Assembly: GCA_958450325.1 (NCBI GenBank)
Contig: OY288243.1
Location: 35,020,678-35,084,677 of the forward strand
Direction of reading: 5' to 3'
DNA length: 64,000 nucleotides
From: Agrostemma githago
Lineage: Eukaryota; Streptophyta; Magnoliopsida; Caryophyllales; Caryophyllaceae
The translations under genes and the position numbers were made by a program. Shown here piece by piece: positions 12,716-24,419 of this stretch. The notes beneath the pieces were generated by a model, which saw nothing but the letters and a program-made list of their open reading frames with translations, had not been told where the DNA came from and did no database searches. How positions within the stretch are numbered: position 1 is the stretch's first letter; every line of letters starts with the position of its first letter.

Positions 12716-13614
12716 AATTATAACTTGTATACAGTATTTATTTTTCATCTTTTACTGCCTAGAAACTGGAGATAAATGGAAGGATGTTACTCATATTGCA
12801 TCACAAGTTGTCAATGATGACAACACAAAAGAAGAAGAAAACATACCTTCTACATGTCAAAAGGAATTCTCTACCTTCTCAGATACAGACTTTGGTCTAG
12901 ATGATCTGATTCCACACGTAATAGAGATGTTAGATCAGATAGTAGAAGAAGTTGTTTCTGGCAAAAAGAATGAGGTACAAAAGAAGAAGAAGAAGAAGAA
13001 GAAGAAGGAGAGAGACCCAATGATGCCAAGATATAGTTTACTGAACTCAGATGAGAGCTTTCAACTGAGTCAAGATATTAACCCTGTCTCATATTCTGAC
13101 ACTCAAGTTACTCCCCTGACAAATGAAGATGCAGAAAATGTGGATAAAGAAAAAACTCCTATCGTAAATGAACAAGTGTTCAATTACAAGAGTGTGAAAA
13201 TTGTGGATATGGAGAATGTGGCTGTGGAAGCTACTACTGTTAGGAATGAACAAGTGTTCAATAACAAGCTTGTGGAATATGTGGTAAATAAGGAATCTAC
13301 CCATGCGCATGCAATAGAAAATGTTAATTTAGAAACTCATAATGTTGTGAAAAATGTCATTCCGGAGAGCCCAGATATTGTTGAAAACTTGGTCACTCCA
13401 CCAATAGTGGGGAATGCATCTCAGAAAGATGATGACCTGAATGAAAAAGAAATTGAAGTACAATACAAGAGGAAACAAGCAATACCAGTTGTTTTCAAAT
13501 CTCCTTTCATACAAAGGAACATCAGCTTTTTAACCAGTCTGAGCGCCGAGGAGAAATATGTGACAGACTATGCATTTGCGTTAGATATGTCTGCAAGGTA
13601 AGCAATTGATTTAC

Positions 13615-13830
13615 ATAGTTGAAGCACTGTTTGTTTTGATGCACGTAAGGAACTATGTGACGCACATGTGTGAAATTTGTACATAGTTAATGCATTGTCT
13701 GTTTTGATGTAGATAAGGTAAAACTTATTGTATATAATTCATACAACTTATCGTAGCACTGTCTGTTTTGATGCACATAACCGATCATGTGTTGCACATG
13801 TTGAAAATTGTTTATATGCTAATAGTAACT
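13615..13830 (+). repeat. Intronic TGTACATAA minisatellite, diverged units
   Basis: About three diverged units between exons 4 and 5, with GCACTGTTTGTTTTGATGCAC and related cores. Mirror of 6655-6900 in the left arm. Confidence 0.7.
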
Positions 13831-14265
13831 TGCACATCTTTAAGTTTAAATGTGTTTAAATGCTAATAGTCACAGTTAAAAATGTTTACTAATACACTAA
13901 ATACTTTTTAATTTTACAGTGAACGTCTTTTTAAGTTTGAAAACATTCAGATTTCAAGGGGGCAGCTGTTGATGATGATACAGTCTGAAAATAAACTTGA
14001 GCAATCAATTTTAAGTATTTGGGGGCTATTGATGAATGATTTGGAAAAGCTATCATCTCCATCATCTGTCAAGCGTGTTTATATGTCTCCATTTGATAAA
14101 TATATGGTAATGTTATATATTCTATTAACAATGTCAAACAGTGTAAATATATTTTTGCTCATGAATCTCTTCTAAGCACTTCTTTAATGTTTCAGATTCC
14201 TACAAATGAAATGCAGTTGGATGATGTGCAATTGGTAAACAAATAGATACTCCTTATAATCTTCA

Positions 14266-14985
14266 TGAAAGAGTTATGTCCACTGTCCTAAGGATTAACC
14301 CGCTTAAGTCTATGTATCCGATATGCCTTGCTAGAGGTCGATGTCGGGTTGACATATAAATGAGTTATATGTTTGATAGTCTTAAGTGGGCCCATTGGGT
14401 CACACACAATGTGTACGAGATATTATTAATATATCGGTATACTAATATATCGGGTCAGTAGTAATACGACTCAGCTGTGCTGTCGGGTTATGGTAATTAG
14501 AGTTATAGTAATAATCTAGTTATGGTAACTAGAGTTATTGTGATAATCTAATTATACCAATTGGAGTTATGGAATAACTTCTAGGTTAAGTAGGGAACCT
14601 ATCTCTCCTATATAAGGAGGTTCATATGATGAACCAAATCATACAATTGTGAGTATTGATTCATATATTATTAGAGAGAGAATTTTGTGAGACCGTCTCA
14701 CAAAACCCTTATACTAGCATATACGTCGCAGTTTCGTACCCGTGTGGATACCAAAGGAGGCATCACGTTTGGGGTGTTTTATTCCGTACGTCCGTGGGAA
14801 TTATTTATTCTATCCATGAAGATTATTTATTCTGTCCGTGAAGATTATATATATTTCTGGGTTTATTATACTTCTTATTAATACGTTGTTCCGCTGCAAA
14901 TAAGGTATAATTGTTATCCCTCTACTTTTGTCTTTTTGGTTAATACTCGTAACAGGTCCTTGGGTTTAAGGGTTGTAACCCTACA
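14266..14985 (+). repeat. 5' LTR (720 bp)
   Basis: Begins TGAAAGAGTTATGTCC and ends CCCTACA, directly before the primer-binding site. Contains a TATATAAGG box at about 14609. Confidence 0.88.
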
Positions 14986-17900
14986 GTGGTATCAGAGCCC
15001 CTGTTACGTAGTATTAATCTAATCGGCGTGAATCTATGTCTCATAATTAGTTATGAGGATTCACCTGCGTATTAATTTTGTTATCTCTTTCGTTGTACGA
15101 GAATTGTTCTCGCCTTTTTTTTCCGCGTCTGGACAAAGGGATGTATAAATTGTTATCTATGCCTTCTTTCATTGCTTCGTCAGCTCTTTTTACGTGGGAG
15201 TAAGCTATATGCCAATGTGCAAGTTGATTCTTTGATATATTTCCATTGTATAAGAGTGAAGATTCATGTGGGCTATTTAGACGTGGCCTGGTTCCACTTG
15301 TTGCTCTTCGTTTTCGATGATAGTTTCATGCGAATTACGGTTAGTTTATTTTTTGTCGAATTTTTTTCAATTTTAGGGTTTATTTTAATCTAAGAATTTA
15401 ATTTATTAAATTCTGAGACTGATTATTAAATTAATTTAAGATCTAATATTGATTATGTTTTAAATTTAAATTATCATGTTATCATAAATGGGTCGGGAAA
15501 AGGGTTTCTCGAGTCCTATTTAATTTTGATGAAACGTTCATCTATATGACAATTATAAGTTGCAGGTCGATTGTGAATCGAGTTTTGTATATCCGTTCAA
15601 TTTTTTCGTGTGGAAAATTGTTCCTCATAGTTGGAAAATGAAAAATATTAGTGAAATTGTTCAAACCAAATAGCAATTATGAATTGTAATATGATTATGA
15701 ATCAAAATATGGGATCTTTTAACTTGTTTTATGCACAAATCACTAGTAACAGTTGAATTATTATGTCATACGATGCATGAATTTTATTGTTTGAGACTTG
15801 TGACTTGTGAGCTTAGAACTAATAGGTCGCCTTGTAAGTTGACTTAGTGGCATGGTTAGGACCCATATGCATTTAATCCCTCACACAAATATTAAGTATT
15901 GCCTTTCCAGAATTGACCACTACAACAATTTCATACCATTGGTTGAAGTGACTGCCTAACCGGTGCTTTGCCGATGTGTGTGGACTGAGTAGGTAGGTAA
16001 CGGTTACCCACAGGTTCAGTCTGGTTTGCTTAACATTGCTATCAAGTCGGACTTGGGCTTTGGGGCAAATAGTTGGTGTCATATGATGACTAATTTCGAC
16101 GAACCAAGAATTACATATTGATGTAATTGACAATGTTGTTGTCTACCTTTACTTTTGGAGCTTGAGCAGTGAGCCCAAGTTCACTTGAGCGACAAAAGGT
16201 TTAGGATCTTAGAATATTATGCGAACTTGAGGGTAGTTTTCATGATTTTATTTTAAAATTGTTTAAGATTATAGATATTAATTATCGTTTTACTTAGCAT
16301 ATAATTGTAGTTGTAATTTAATCCCTTTATCACATTTATTAAAGATGAGTTTGAATTGTTCAACCCTTGTCGATTGGTATCTTGAGAATTGTTTTCAAAA
16401 TTAGAGATATGGATTTTATCCTTGTGAAGGATAATTTTGACAAATTATAACCAGTGTTAATGTTTAGTATGGACTGTATAATTAGAGTCGTGGAGATTAC
16501 TACTATAAGTACCAAAATCAATTGTTTCAATAAAGGGAACCGTTCCCATTAAGTGAGAAAATGTTAAAGATGATCCAATTAATCCATGACATATGATGAA
16601 TGATTATCTTGATAATCAGGAAAATTTGGATGCTCTTTCTAAAGAATTAGGAATTGAAATCGTTTCAATTAGTCCTAAGTTTAGGTCACTTTATTATGAA
16701 TAAATCGGTGACTTAATAATAAGGTTTCTTACCTTTTAGCATGAGATGTTAAAAGATGATTGAACATTGTATCAAGAAGGCAAATAATACTAATGTTCTA
16801 TGAGTTCACTAAGAAAATTGTCTGAGATAATGATTAATGAATCTAAGATGTTGGTTAAAGTAAAGGAAGGATAATTGTTGTCATATCCAAACTTGTTCCC
16901 AAGTTTAGATTAGGTACGAAATTATTTATCATTAGTGTAATGACAAATATATGGCATTGATAGATAGCTTTCTAGAAGTGTCTAGAAAATCTGCAAATCA
17001 ATTGTTGAAGTATGACTTCTGGTGTGTATGTTACTAGAGTAATTGTTACTTTCATTCTACTGTTCTGGTATAAGATACCAAATGCAACTATTACATTGTG
17101 AATGTGATGGCTCAAAGAGAATAGAATAATGGTATATAAGTGAAGTGTTTTATGATGAAATGGACAAACGTTGTTGTTTCATATATAAAAGGAAAATCAC
17201 TTAATTTTACCATAAAGCTGTATACTGGAATTGAATAACTGTTATTCTTGTACTAGTCATAAGCAAGAATATTCATTCTGTTTCATGTATGGGCATGAAA
17301 AGTTTTGATAAATGTAGAACAATTGTAGCTCTATACCTTGCAAGAATATGAGGTACAATAAGGCTAACATGATTGTTAAGCTCTACATTTCTAGTATTGA
17401 ATGTTTTATTTGTAACATAACAACCAAAAGGTTCCGTCCCTCGACACGAGTTTTACCCATCATGACATTGTCCTTAATCCATGAGACAAGAATCATAAGA
17501 ATAAGTTTCATAATGATGACATTATAAACCTTATTGATAAGGATCAACTGAGGTAAATGGATCTTGTTTAGATGGATAAAGACATTAGAAGTGACTCCTA
17601 TAGTTGTAGTGGGAGGGTACTTGACTGGTTGGATTACACATATAAAGATACGTGTGAGTTTAACTAGTGATGTTGCAAAAATGGGTAACACGTATGTTCA
17701 TTTGATGAAATTTAAACCTGAATGCTTTGAATTGTTCAAGGAAATTCAGATAAACGTACAATAGTGAAAATTGTTTCAAACTACATCGAACTATATTTGA
17801 TATGATTTGGTCTATGATGAGTTATGTGCAGATTTTATTGACACTTTAGAAAGTTATGCACTATAAAAGTCTTTGTACAATGTTGATGAAATTGTCCATG

Positions 17901-18558
17901 TAAGTCGGAGAATAGACACCATATGAGATATGGATTGAAATGTTCTAAAATAGTCTTTTCTTAATTATCAAGTCTTAAAGTTGAAAGAAAATTGTTTTCT
18001 AGAACTTAGACTCAATTATGACATTTGTTTTATTAGGGGTATTATATTAATTCTACAAACCATCCAAAGAACAAAACTGTTTTGTTGCATGGAGTGGTAT
18101 GTTTCTTTTAAAGATATGTGATTTCTAATAGAAACAGTGGGAGTAGAATCGACCTTGAATTGTTCAAGATTAACAGGAATTCTCTACAATTGTTGAAAAG
18201 AATATTGATGCATCCATGAAAAGTCATGATCATCTTAGCTGTAAAATATTACCCTACATAGGTTTGACCTATGATGAAACAATAATGGGCAAAGACTCCA
18301 AAAGTCACATAAAATCTAATAGATTCCATATACCATAACTACCAAGTATAGACTTTGGTTAAATGGGTCTTATAGTGAAGAATAGTCTTCAATATAAAAA
18401 TGATGTGGATTGATATAAGAGTATCTATGAAGCGTAGTTGGTAGTTAGGGATCGATCTCATAGTAATGACTATGAAAACCCCTTTTTACAACATTATGCT
18501 TAAGTCTATTAAGATTGATTTAGCATTTTAAATGTCATTACTCATTATGATGAGTTTT

Positions 18559-18564
<6 letters not shown>

Positions 18565-18592
<28 letters not shown>
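18565..18592. repeat. (TA)n microsatellite
   Basis: Uninterrupted alternating TA over about 27 bases inside the LTR element. Confidence 0.9.
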
Positions 18593-18596
<4 letters not shown>

Positions 18597-19907
18597 CATT
18601 TCCTGAAAGGGATGCATATGATGTGTGTGTGATACATCGTATGAATTTCATATTATTAAAATTGCTAGGCAAATGTGAATGATCCAATTTGATTGGAGCA
18701 AGTATTATGGAGTAATATCTTCGTTCTTAATGTGGTAATTCAAAGATGTTTGTTTTCCTTTAAGGCGAAGAGAGACAAAGTGTGTACAAGAGGCTAGTGG
18801 GAGTGCATTTATCGTTATGATTTGGTATGTAAGTGACATACTTCTCTAACTAAATGACATTTGGTTGCTTTAGTCTATGAGACTTGGCAAGAAAGTTGTT
18901 TATTAAGTCCTCGTATGACGAGTAGATACTAATCTAGTGAATGTCACTAGAATGCTATCTAAGAATTGTTCCTTTGCGCTTAAGAAGCAAAAGGAGAATT
19001 ATTTAAGAGATACGCATGATGTGATAAGCGAATTATTGTAAACAAGTTACAACGATTCATATTTCCAAATAGACAAAGATGACGTGAGATTGTAATCTCA
19101 GTAAATTTTGTTTTGGATAAGAAGTTGTGTGTTGGAACGGTTCCAAATGAAAACTTTATGACTAATATTATAACTTAAGTTAGTGTTCTATTGCTTTCGA
19201 AGCAAATAGACGTTCGATTATGAATCAAGCACACACTCAACTTTAAAGTTTATGAAGCAATTATTGCTTATGAAACTAACAGTTTGCCTTAATTGAGAGA
19301 AGGTAGATTGGTCATATGCTTGTAAATAACCGATACAAATGTTGTATGTCCCGAAGCCTCCTCTACGTAAAGATCATATTGTTATGATTGGTATAAGACG
19401 CATGGGCGAGTGGTCTTAGTACTTTTAGAGGTGTTTGGTTTAGTGGGAGTTATTTCGATAATTGATATATGTATAACATATTGTCATTTGGTTAATGTAA
19501 CCGAATTTTGTCCCTAAATAATTTACATTGATGAAATAGATCACTAAGTACGTGACTTAGTCTTGGAACTCTATTTGGATGATGTAATTATTTTGTTTCT
19601 AGTTAGGGTATTGTGTTGGGACATTTGAATACCCTTAAAAGACTGGTGTGTGAGTTGGTTGATGACTAAGTTCCTTGAGTCATAGGTATTGAGATACTAA
19701 ACCAAGCACACGGGTGTATGTTAAGAATATGCATTAGACAGACCCGCCGAAAAGGATTTTACTAAGATTTCGCTTAGTGTCAGTAAAGTTCTTTGCAAGT
19801 TATGAACTTGTACGGTCTTTAGACCCGAGTCTTTGATTATTCTGTACATGTGATGTGTATGCTTTGATACTATTCCACGTCAGCTGTGAAAGGGGGCTAT
19901 GGATGGT

Positions 19908-20533
19908 TATTGGGTCACACACAATGAGTTATATGTTTGATAGTCTTAAGTGGGCCCATTGGATCACACACAATGTGTACGGGATATTATTAATATATCG
20001 GGTCAGTAGTAATACGACTCAGCTGTGCTGTCGGGTTATGGTAATTAGAGTTATAGTAATAATCTAGTTATGGTAACTAGAGTTATTGTGATAATCTAAT
20101 TATACCAATTGGAGTTATGGAATAACTTCTAGGTTAAGTAGGTAACTTATCTCTCCTATATAAGGAGGTTCATATGATGAACCAAATCATACAATTGTGA
20201 GTATTGATTCATATATTATTAGAGAGAGAATTTTGTGAGACCGTCTCACAAAACCCTTATACTAGCATATACGTCACAGTTCCGTACCCGTGTGGATACC
20301 AAAGGAGGCATCACGTTTGGGGTGCTTTATTGCGTATGTCCGTGGGAATTATTTATTCTATCCGTGAAGATTATTTATTCTGTCCGTGAAGATTATATAT
20401 ATTTCTGGGTTTATTATACTTCTTATTAATACGTTGTTCCGCTGCAAATAAGGTATAATTGTTATCCTTCTACTTTTGTCTTTTCGGTTAATACTCGTAA
20501 CAGGTTCTTGGGTTTAAGGGTTGTAACTCTACA
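19908..20533 (+). repeat. 3' LTR, 5' part rearranged
   Basis: Matches the 5' LTR from the TTGGGTCACACACAATG block to the terminal CTACA. The first ~100 bp of the LTR are missing, and the TGGGTCACACACAATG block occurs twice (about 19911 and 19961), which indicates a local rearrangement. A purine-rich GTGAAAGGGGGCT just upstream (about 19885) may be the polypurine tract. Confidence 0.75.
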
Positions 20534-20562
20534 CTTCATTCATTCATTCTGAGAACTAATAG

Positions 20563-22862
20563 TGCGATTTTCTTCAAGGTCTTTTTCCGGACAACAGAGT
20601 TACCAATTGTTGTTGTTTACTGTGTAAACTCAATCTCAAAGTCATTTGAAATAATTCACTTTGGGTTTCCTCAAGAATTTGACAGCCAACTGAACAGTTC
20701 TGAAGCTAAAGATAAATATGTGAGGACACTGATTTATTGTTTTTACTTTTATGTACATTGAAATTTATGTTATCTTTGTTGAATAGTTTGTTTTATTTGC
20801 AGTGTAATTATCTCTCTGAAAATTTCAAGAATAAGATCAAATGGGTCAATGACTATGGCATAATGGAATATATATTCCAGATTTTTGTCGTCACCTGGAA
20901 GTTGACAATGGTATTTTTTCAATGAGAGTCATGGAAATATACAACGGGAATAAAAATACTTTTATCCAAATGTTCAACCGGTAAACTTAATTATTCTACT
21001 TACATCATTGATACTATTTTATGTTTGATTATATTTCCATATATAAATGTTGTTGATGTATATGTCCAGAGCAATGTTACATATGAGAAGTACGTAAGGA
21101 TGATGAAGGTGCGGTATTGCCACAAAATTCTAACCTCAACCAGGAATCAGATGAAAGAATTTATTCTAAAATATGCAAGAAAAACGTCAAGGAAACTTCT
21201 GTATGTTATACACTTGCATTATGCTATCATATGACTACATATATTGCACATAAAGCATAAATCATTAACATATATTCATCATAAATAATAATCTGATGAA
21301 TTATGTTCTATAACTTTTCTCAGTAGGGAAGCGAAACTCTATGTGGAAAAAAAATTCAGTGATGAAGATATTACTCAAAAATTCTTAAAATAGATAAAGA
21401 TAAAGACTTGTGTAGGAAAGGCAAATGAGAAAAAGAAGGATTCATATGACACCATTGTAAAGTCATATCACATGTAATACATTCTATCATTTTCAATGTT
21501 TTTTAATTCATTCATCATATTAATTGCTGATTATTAGTACTATGTTATCTTGCAGGGAAGAGGTTATGGAAACACAATGCATGGATGAATGTAAGCTGAA
21601 AGGCGATGCAAACCTTGTTATTACCAAATGAGGAAGTATATGATATGGTAAATGTTATAGTAACATTATCACTAACATGTTTTAATGTTATAAATTCAAA
21701 TGCTGCTAAATAAATCTAACAAGTGTTCTTTTAATAGGCAATTGATATGGGTGGAATATATGCAACATTCGAGATGAGGGATATACTATTCATTCCAACA
21801 AAATCGGGGGTAAATATATCAAAAATCCTGTACTTAAGTACTTTTTTTGTACATAATCTTACAGTTGTTTACCTATTGTGTATCCTTTGTTCCAGGAATT
21901 AAACCCAAACATATATTCTTCTCTGACAACGCCATACTGTAATGTATCATACTTGCCTGAAGATGGTAAATTCTTGAGAAAGGTACAAACATCTAATCTA
22001 TATACTCCTATAACATTAATAGTAAAAGTGAAATGCGCATGTTGGAATTTGTACATAGTTATAGAAGTGTCTGTTTTGATGTTCGTAAGTTACTATATGT
22101 TGCACTTGTTGGAATTTGTACATGGTTATAGAAGTATCCGTTTTGATGTACATAACTTACTATGTGTTGAAAATTTGTATTACAATAACTTTTTTTTTTT
22201 TTGATGAACGAGGGAACCCGCAGCCGCTACCTTTTTGGTGCGCTCTGGGTAAACCCTCGGGTGTACGCATAGCCTGCAAACCACGCACACCAAGGTAAAC
22301 CGCCCGTGGGCGACAGGCTCGAAGTCTAGAGGCATAGTCTCAAGCCATACAACTCCCACAAGTTTGCGCTTGCAGGGGCTTGAACCTGAGACCCTTGGGC
22401 CGATGACCACAAGTTTTAACCACTAGGCAACACCCTTATGGGCGTATTACAATAACTTTGAAATGTATACTTTTTCAGATCTTTATCCTAGTCCATATCG
22501 ACACATCATCACACTGGATTTTGGTTGTGTGCGATTTTGAAGACAATAAGAATTACATCTTGGATTCAAGTAAAAGAAAGGGGAACAAAGCACGAACTGA
22601 CGTTTGCAACAAAATAGTGACAAATGTCTCATACATTATTGAGAACTACTCCGGCTATGAACATATCACCAAAAAAATGTTGAAAAACGCAATGGAGTAT
22701 GTCAAAACTGCAGTGCAACAAAGTAATTGATTTGATTGTGGTGTTTTTGTCTTGAAGTAGATAAATGCATTACACGACAAGAAGAAATGGACAGACAAAG
22801 ATTATTTTGATGACATCAATGAATTTCGTCGTCAAACATGCATAAATCTTATGCGGTAGGAT
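20563..22862 (+). pseudogene. Ulp1-type gene, C48 protease-like 3' exons
   Basis: Continuation of the gene starting at 10718. Supported exons: 20563-20720, 20803-20980 (a frameshift near 20870), about 21068-21198, 21326-21475, 21556-21650, 21737-21810, 21895-21982 and about 22479-22862. The last exon has the C48 cysteine protease arrangement: His codon 22512-22514 in SSHWILVV, Asp 22563-22565 in YILDSS, and Cys 22737-22739 in FDCGVFVLK. Ulp1-type enzymes process or remove SUMO. An in-frame TGA (22728-22730) lies three codons before the catalytic Cys, and a TAG (22758-22760) seven codons after it, so this copy is dead. An earlier exon (20803-20980) has a DNGIFSMRVMEIYNG segment that looks like a second DCG-type motif with Cys replaced by Asn. 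A SINE lies in the last intron. Confidence 0.75.
22191..22443 (-). mobile_element. tRNA-type SINE with target duplication
   Basis: On the minus strand it starts GCCCATAAGGGTGTTGCCTA, has an A-box-like region (TTGCCTAGTGGTTAAAAC) and a B box GGTTCAAGCCC, as expected of a tRNA-derived Pol III promoter, and ends in an A tail of about 11 (poly-T on plus at 22191-22201). The 14-base duplication GTATTACAATAACT is perfect at 22177-22190 and 22444-22457. Higher GC than its surroundings. It sits in an intron before the catalytic C48 exon. The clean duplication and tail suggest it is relatively young. Confidence 0.93.
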
Positions 22863-22904
22863 AAGAACTTTGTTAGGAATTTTACAGTTAACAGAAAATA
22901 TAAG

Positions 22905-23680
22905 ATTCTATTTTAGTTGTGTGTATGTAAACACTGGTATCTTAATATGGTTTTTATCAGACAGTGTTACGGATTATATAAAGAATCAGTTATGTAAACA
23001 TTACTCCATGACAAGCACTTACATAAACGTTAATGCTTTTTTAATGTCCTCAGATATACATAATAATGTCCTCAAATGGGTTGTGTAGATCTGATATAGA
23101 ATTATGTACATAATTTCATCAGATGGGTTACAACATTCTTCTGCAAATATTCAAAAACATAAAATGTACAGAGTAGTACTTTAGATGGGTTATGTCCTAA
23201 GATAAGTTATATACATCTGATATAGAATTATGTACATAATGTCATCAGATGGGTTATGTACAACTAATATAGAACTATGTACCTTATATAATGATCTATA
23301 TAATATACTTTGTAAATTGTTACAAGCACAACAAAATTATCCTATGATGTTCTTCTGTAAATAATCAAAAACATAAAATGTACAAATTACAACTAATATA
23401 AAATTATGTACAATAGTGTTCTCAGATGGGCTATGTACATCTGAACTAGAATTATGTACAATAATATCCTCAGGTGGGTTATGTACAACTAATATAAAAT
23501 TATGTATAGTAATATCCTCAGAAGGATTATGTACAACTGATATGTAAATATATACATTACATAATGACCTATATACTATACTTTGTAAATTGATACAAGC
23601 GCAACAAAATTTCTACTTTAAGATGTAACTAGATGAGTTATGTACAACTGATATCAAAATATATACATCACAAGTTTAAT
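22905..23680 (+). repeat. TGTACATAA-type minisatellite 3' of the Ulp1-type gene
   Basis: Irregular tandem units of 45-65 bp with the cores TCAGATGGGTTATGTACA and AACTGATATAGAATTATGTAC. Ends where satellite begins at 23681. No coding potential. Related to, but clearly different from, the units in the introns. Confidence 0.75.
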
Positions 23681-24358
23681 CCCTGTCGTGGATGTGATTC
23701 AAAGATAGGGTACAACATAAGATGGGGTATAGAATTATATCTAGTGCCCGCTTCGGCTCCGCCTAATCCAACCCAAAACCCTTTTCCTTATTCAAAGACG
23801 GAAAAGGGTTTAGGGTTGGATTAGGCGTACCCGCTTCGCGGCTCCGCCTAATCTAACCCTAAACCCTTTTTCTTATTCAAGGTCACTAATCCCGCAAGAA
23901 ACTGAACGCTAAGAGGGTATTGGTGAACCCTGTCGTGGATGTGATTCAAAGATGGGGTACAGCATAAGACGGGACGGAAAAGGCTTTAGGGTTGGATTAG
24001 GCGAACCCGCTTCGCGGCTCCGCCTAATCCAACCCTAAACCCTTTTCCTTATTCAAGGTCACTAATCCCGCGAGAAATTGAACCCTAAGAGGGTATTGGT
24101 GAACCCTGTCGTGGATGTGATTCAAAGATGGGGTACAGCATAAGACGGGACGGAAAAGGGTTTAGGGTTGGATTAGGCGTACCCGCTTCGCGGCTCCACC
24201 TAATCCAACCCTAAACCCTTTTCCTTATTCAAGGTCACTAATCCCGCAAGAAACTGAACCCTAAGAGGGTATTGGTGAACCCTGTTGTGGATGTGATAGA
24301 AAGATGGAATACAGCATAAGACGAGACGGAAAATGGTTTAGGGTTGGATTAGGCGAAC
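23681..24358 (-). repeat. Hairpin satellite, inverted orientation, left part
   Basis: Same ~178-bp satellite as 1-3248, on the opposite strand, about four units. It begins at CCCTGTCGTGGATGTGATTC and is interrupted at 24358 by a LINE, then continues at 29118. Confidence 0.93.
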
Positions 24359-24419
24359 ACAAATAGATACAAAGCCCTAAAGAGAGAAAGAGGCGATCTG
24401 GCAAGGGAGGCGTCGCACG

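Larger units (their letters stand above)
10718..14265 (+). pseudogene. Ulp1-type MULE-associated gene, exons 1-6 (right arm)
   Basis: Exons with good GT/AG borders: 10718-10775, 10861-10977, 11083-12258, 12763-13597, 13920-14106, 14196-14234. I recognise no named domain in this N-terminal half. Exon 3 holds the block most conserved between copies (KQIADIKELGFGD, SKLAHWLVSNF-like, PTFNWCKFCLDAFIEAVDLW). Exon 4 is hydrophilic, with a lysine run (KKKKKKKKK) that could act as a nuclear signal. Three nonsense changes are specific to this copy: CAG to TAG at about 10931, TGG to TGA at 11946-11948 and GAA to TAA at about 12225. The intron after exon 6 is occupied by the LTR element 14266-20533, and the gene resumes at 20563 with the Ulp1-like part. 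Such ORFs are known in Mutator-like elements that captured Ulp1-like genes (Kaonashi type); the role of the N-terminal part is unknown. Confidence 0.78.
10397..17043 (+). repeat. Right arm of ~6.6-kb palindrome
   Basis: Mirror of 3249-9832. It starts in the GAAAAAGAAAAAAAGAAAGTGG run and ends at GTTACTAGAGTAAT, inside the internal region of the LTR element that begins at 14266. It has no MITE and about four more minisatellite units than the left arm. Point differences are scattered, and several of them create stop codons only in this arm. Confidence 0.92.
14266..20533 (+). mobile_element. Copia-like LTR retrotransposon, complete but degenerate
   Basis: About 6.3 kb. The 5' LTR is 14266-14985. 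A primer-binding site TGGTATCAGAGCCC complementary to initiator Met-tRNA follows at 14987. The 3' LTR ends at 20533. The target duplication CTTCA is present at 14261-14265 and 20534-20538. The internal region has no long ORF. A short stretch around 17680-17760 (YVHLMKFKPECFELFKE) resembles the spacing region of copia integrases, so the copia assignment is tentative. The element lies in an intron of the Ulp1-type gene, between exon 6 and the next exon at 20563. A (TA)n run sits at about 18565-18592. The outer 2 kb of the left half is shared with the palindrome; sequence after 17043 is unique to the right side. Confidence 0.85.

Noticed and set aside
14656..14881. Two overlapping 60-residue ORFs that recur at 5403-5628 and 20204-20429
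   Set aside because: They recur only because they are in LTR copies; R/U5-type sequence, not a gene.
17383..19760. Intact copia pol
   Set aside because: Only a short integrase-like stretch could be recognised; the rest is stops in all frames.
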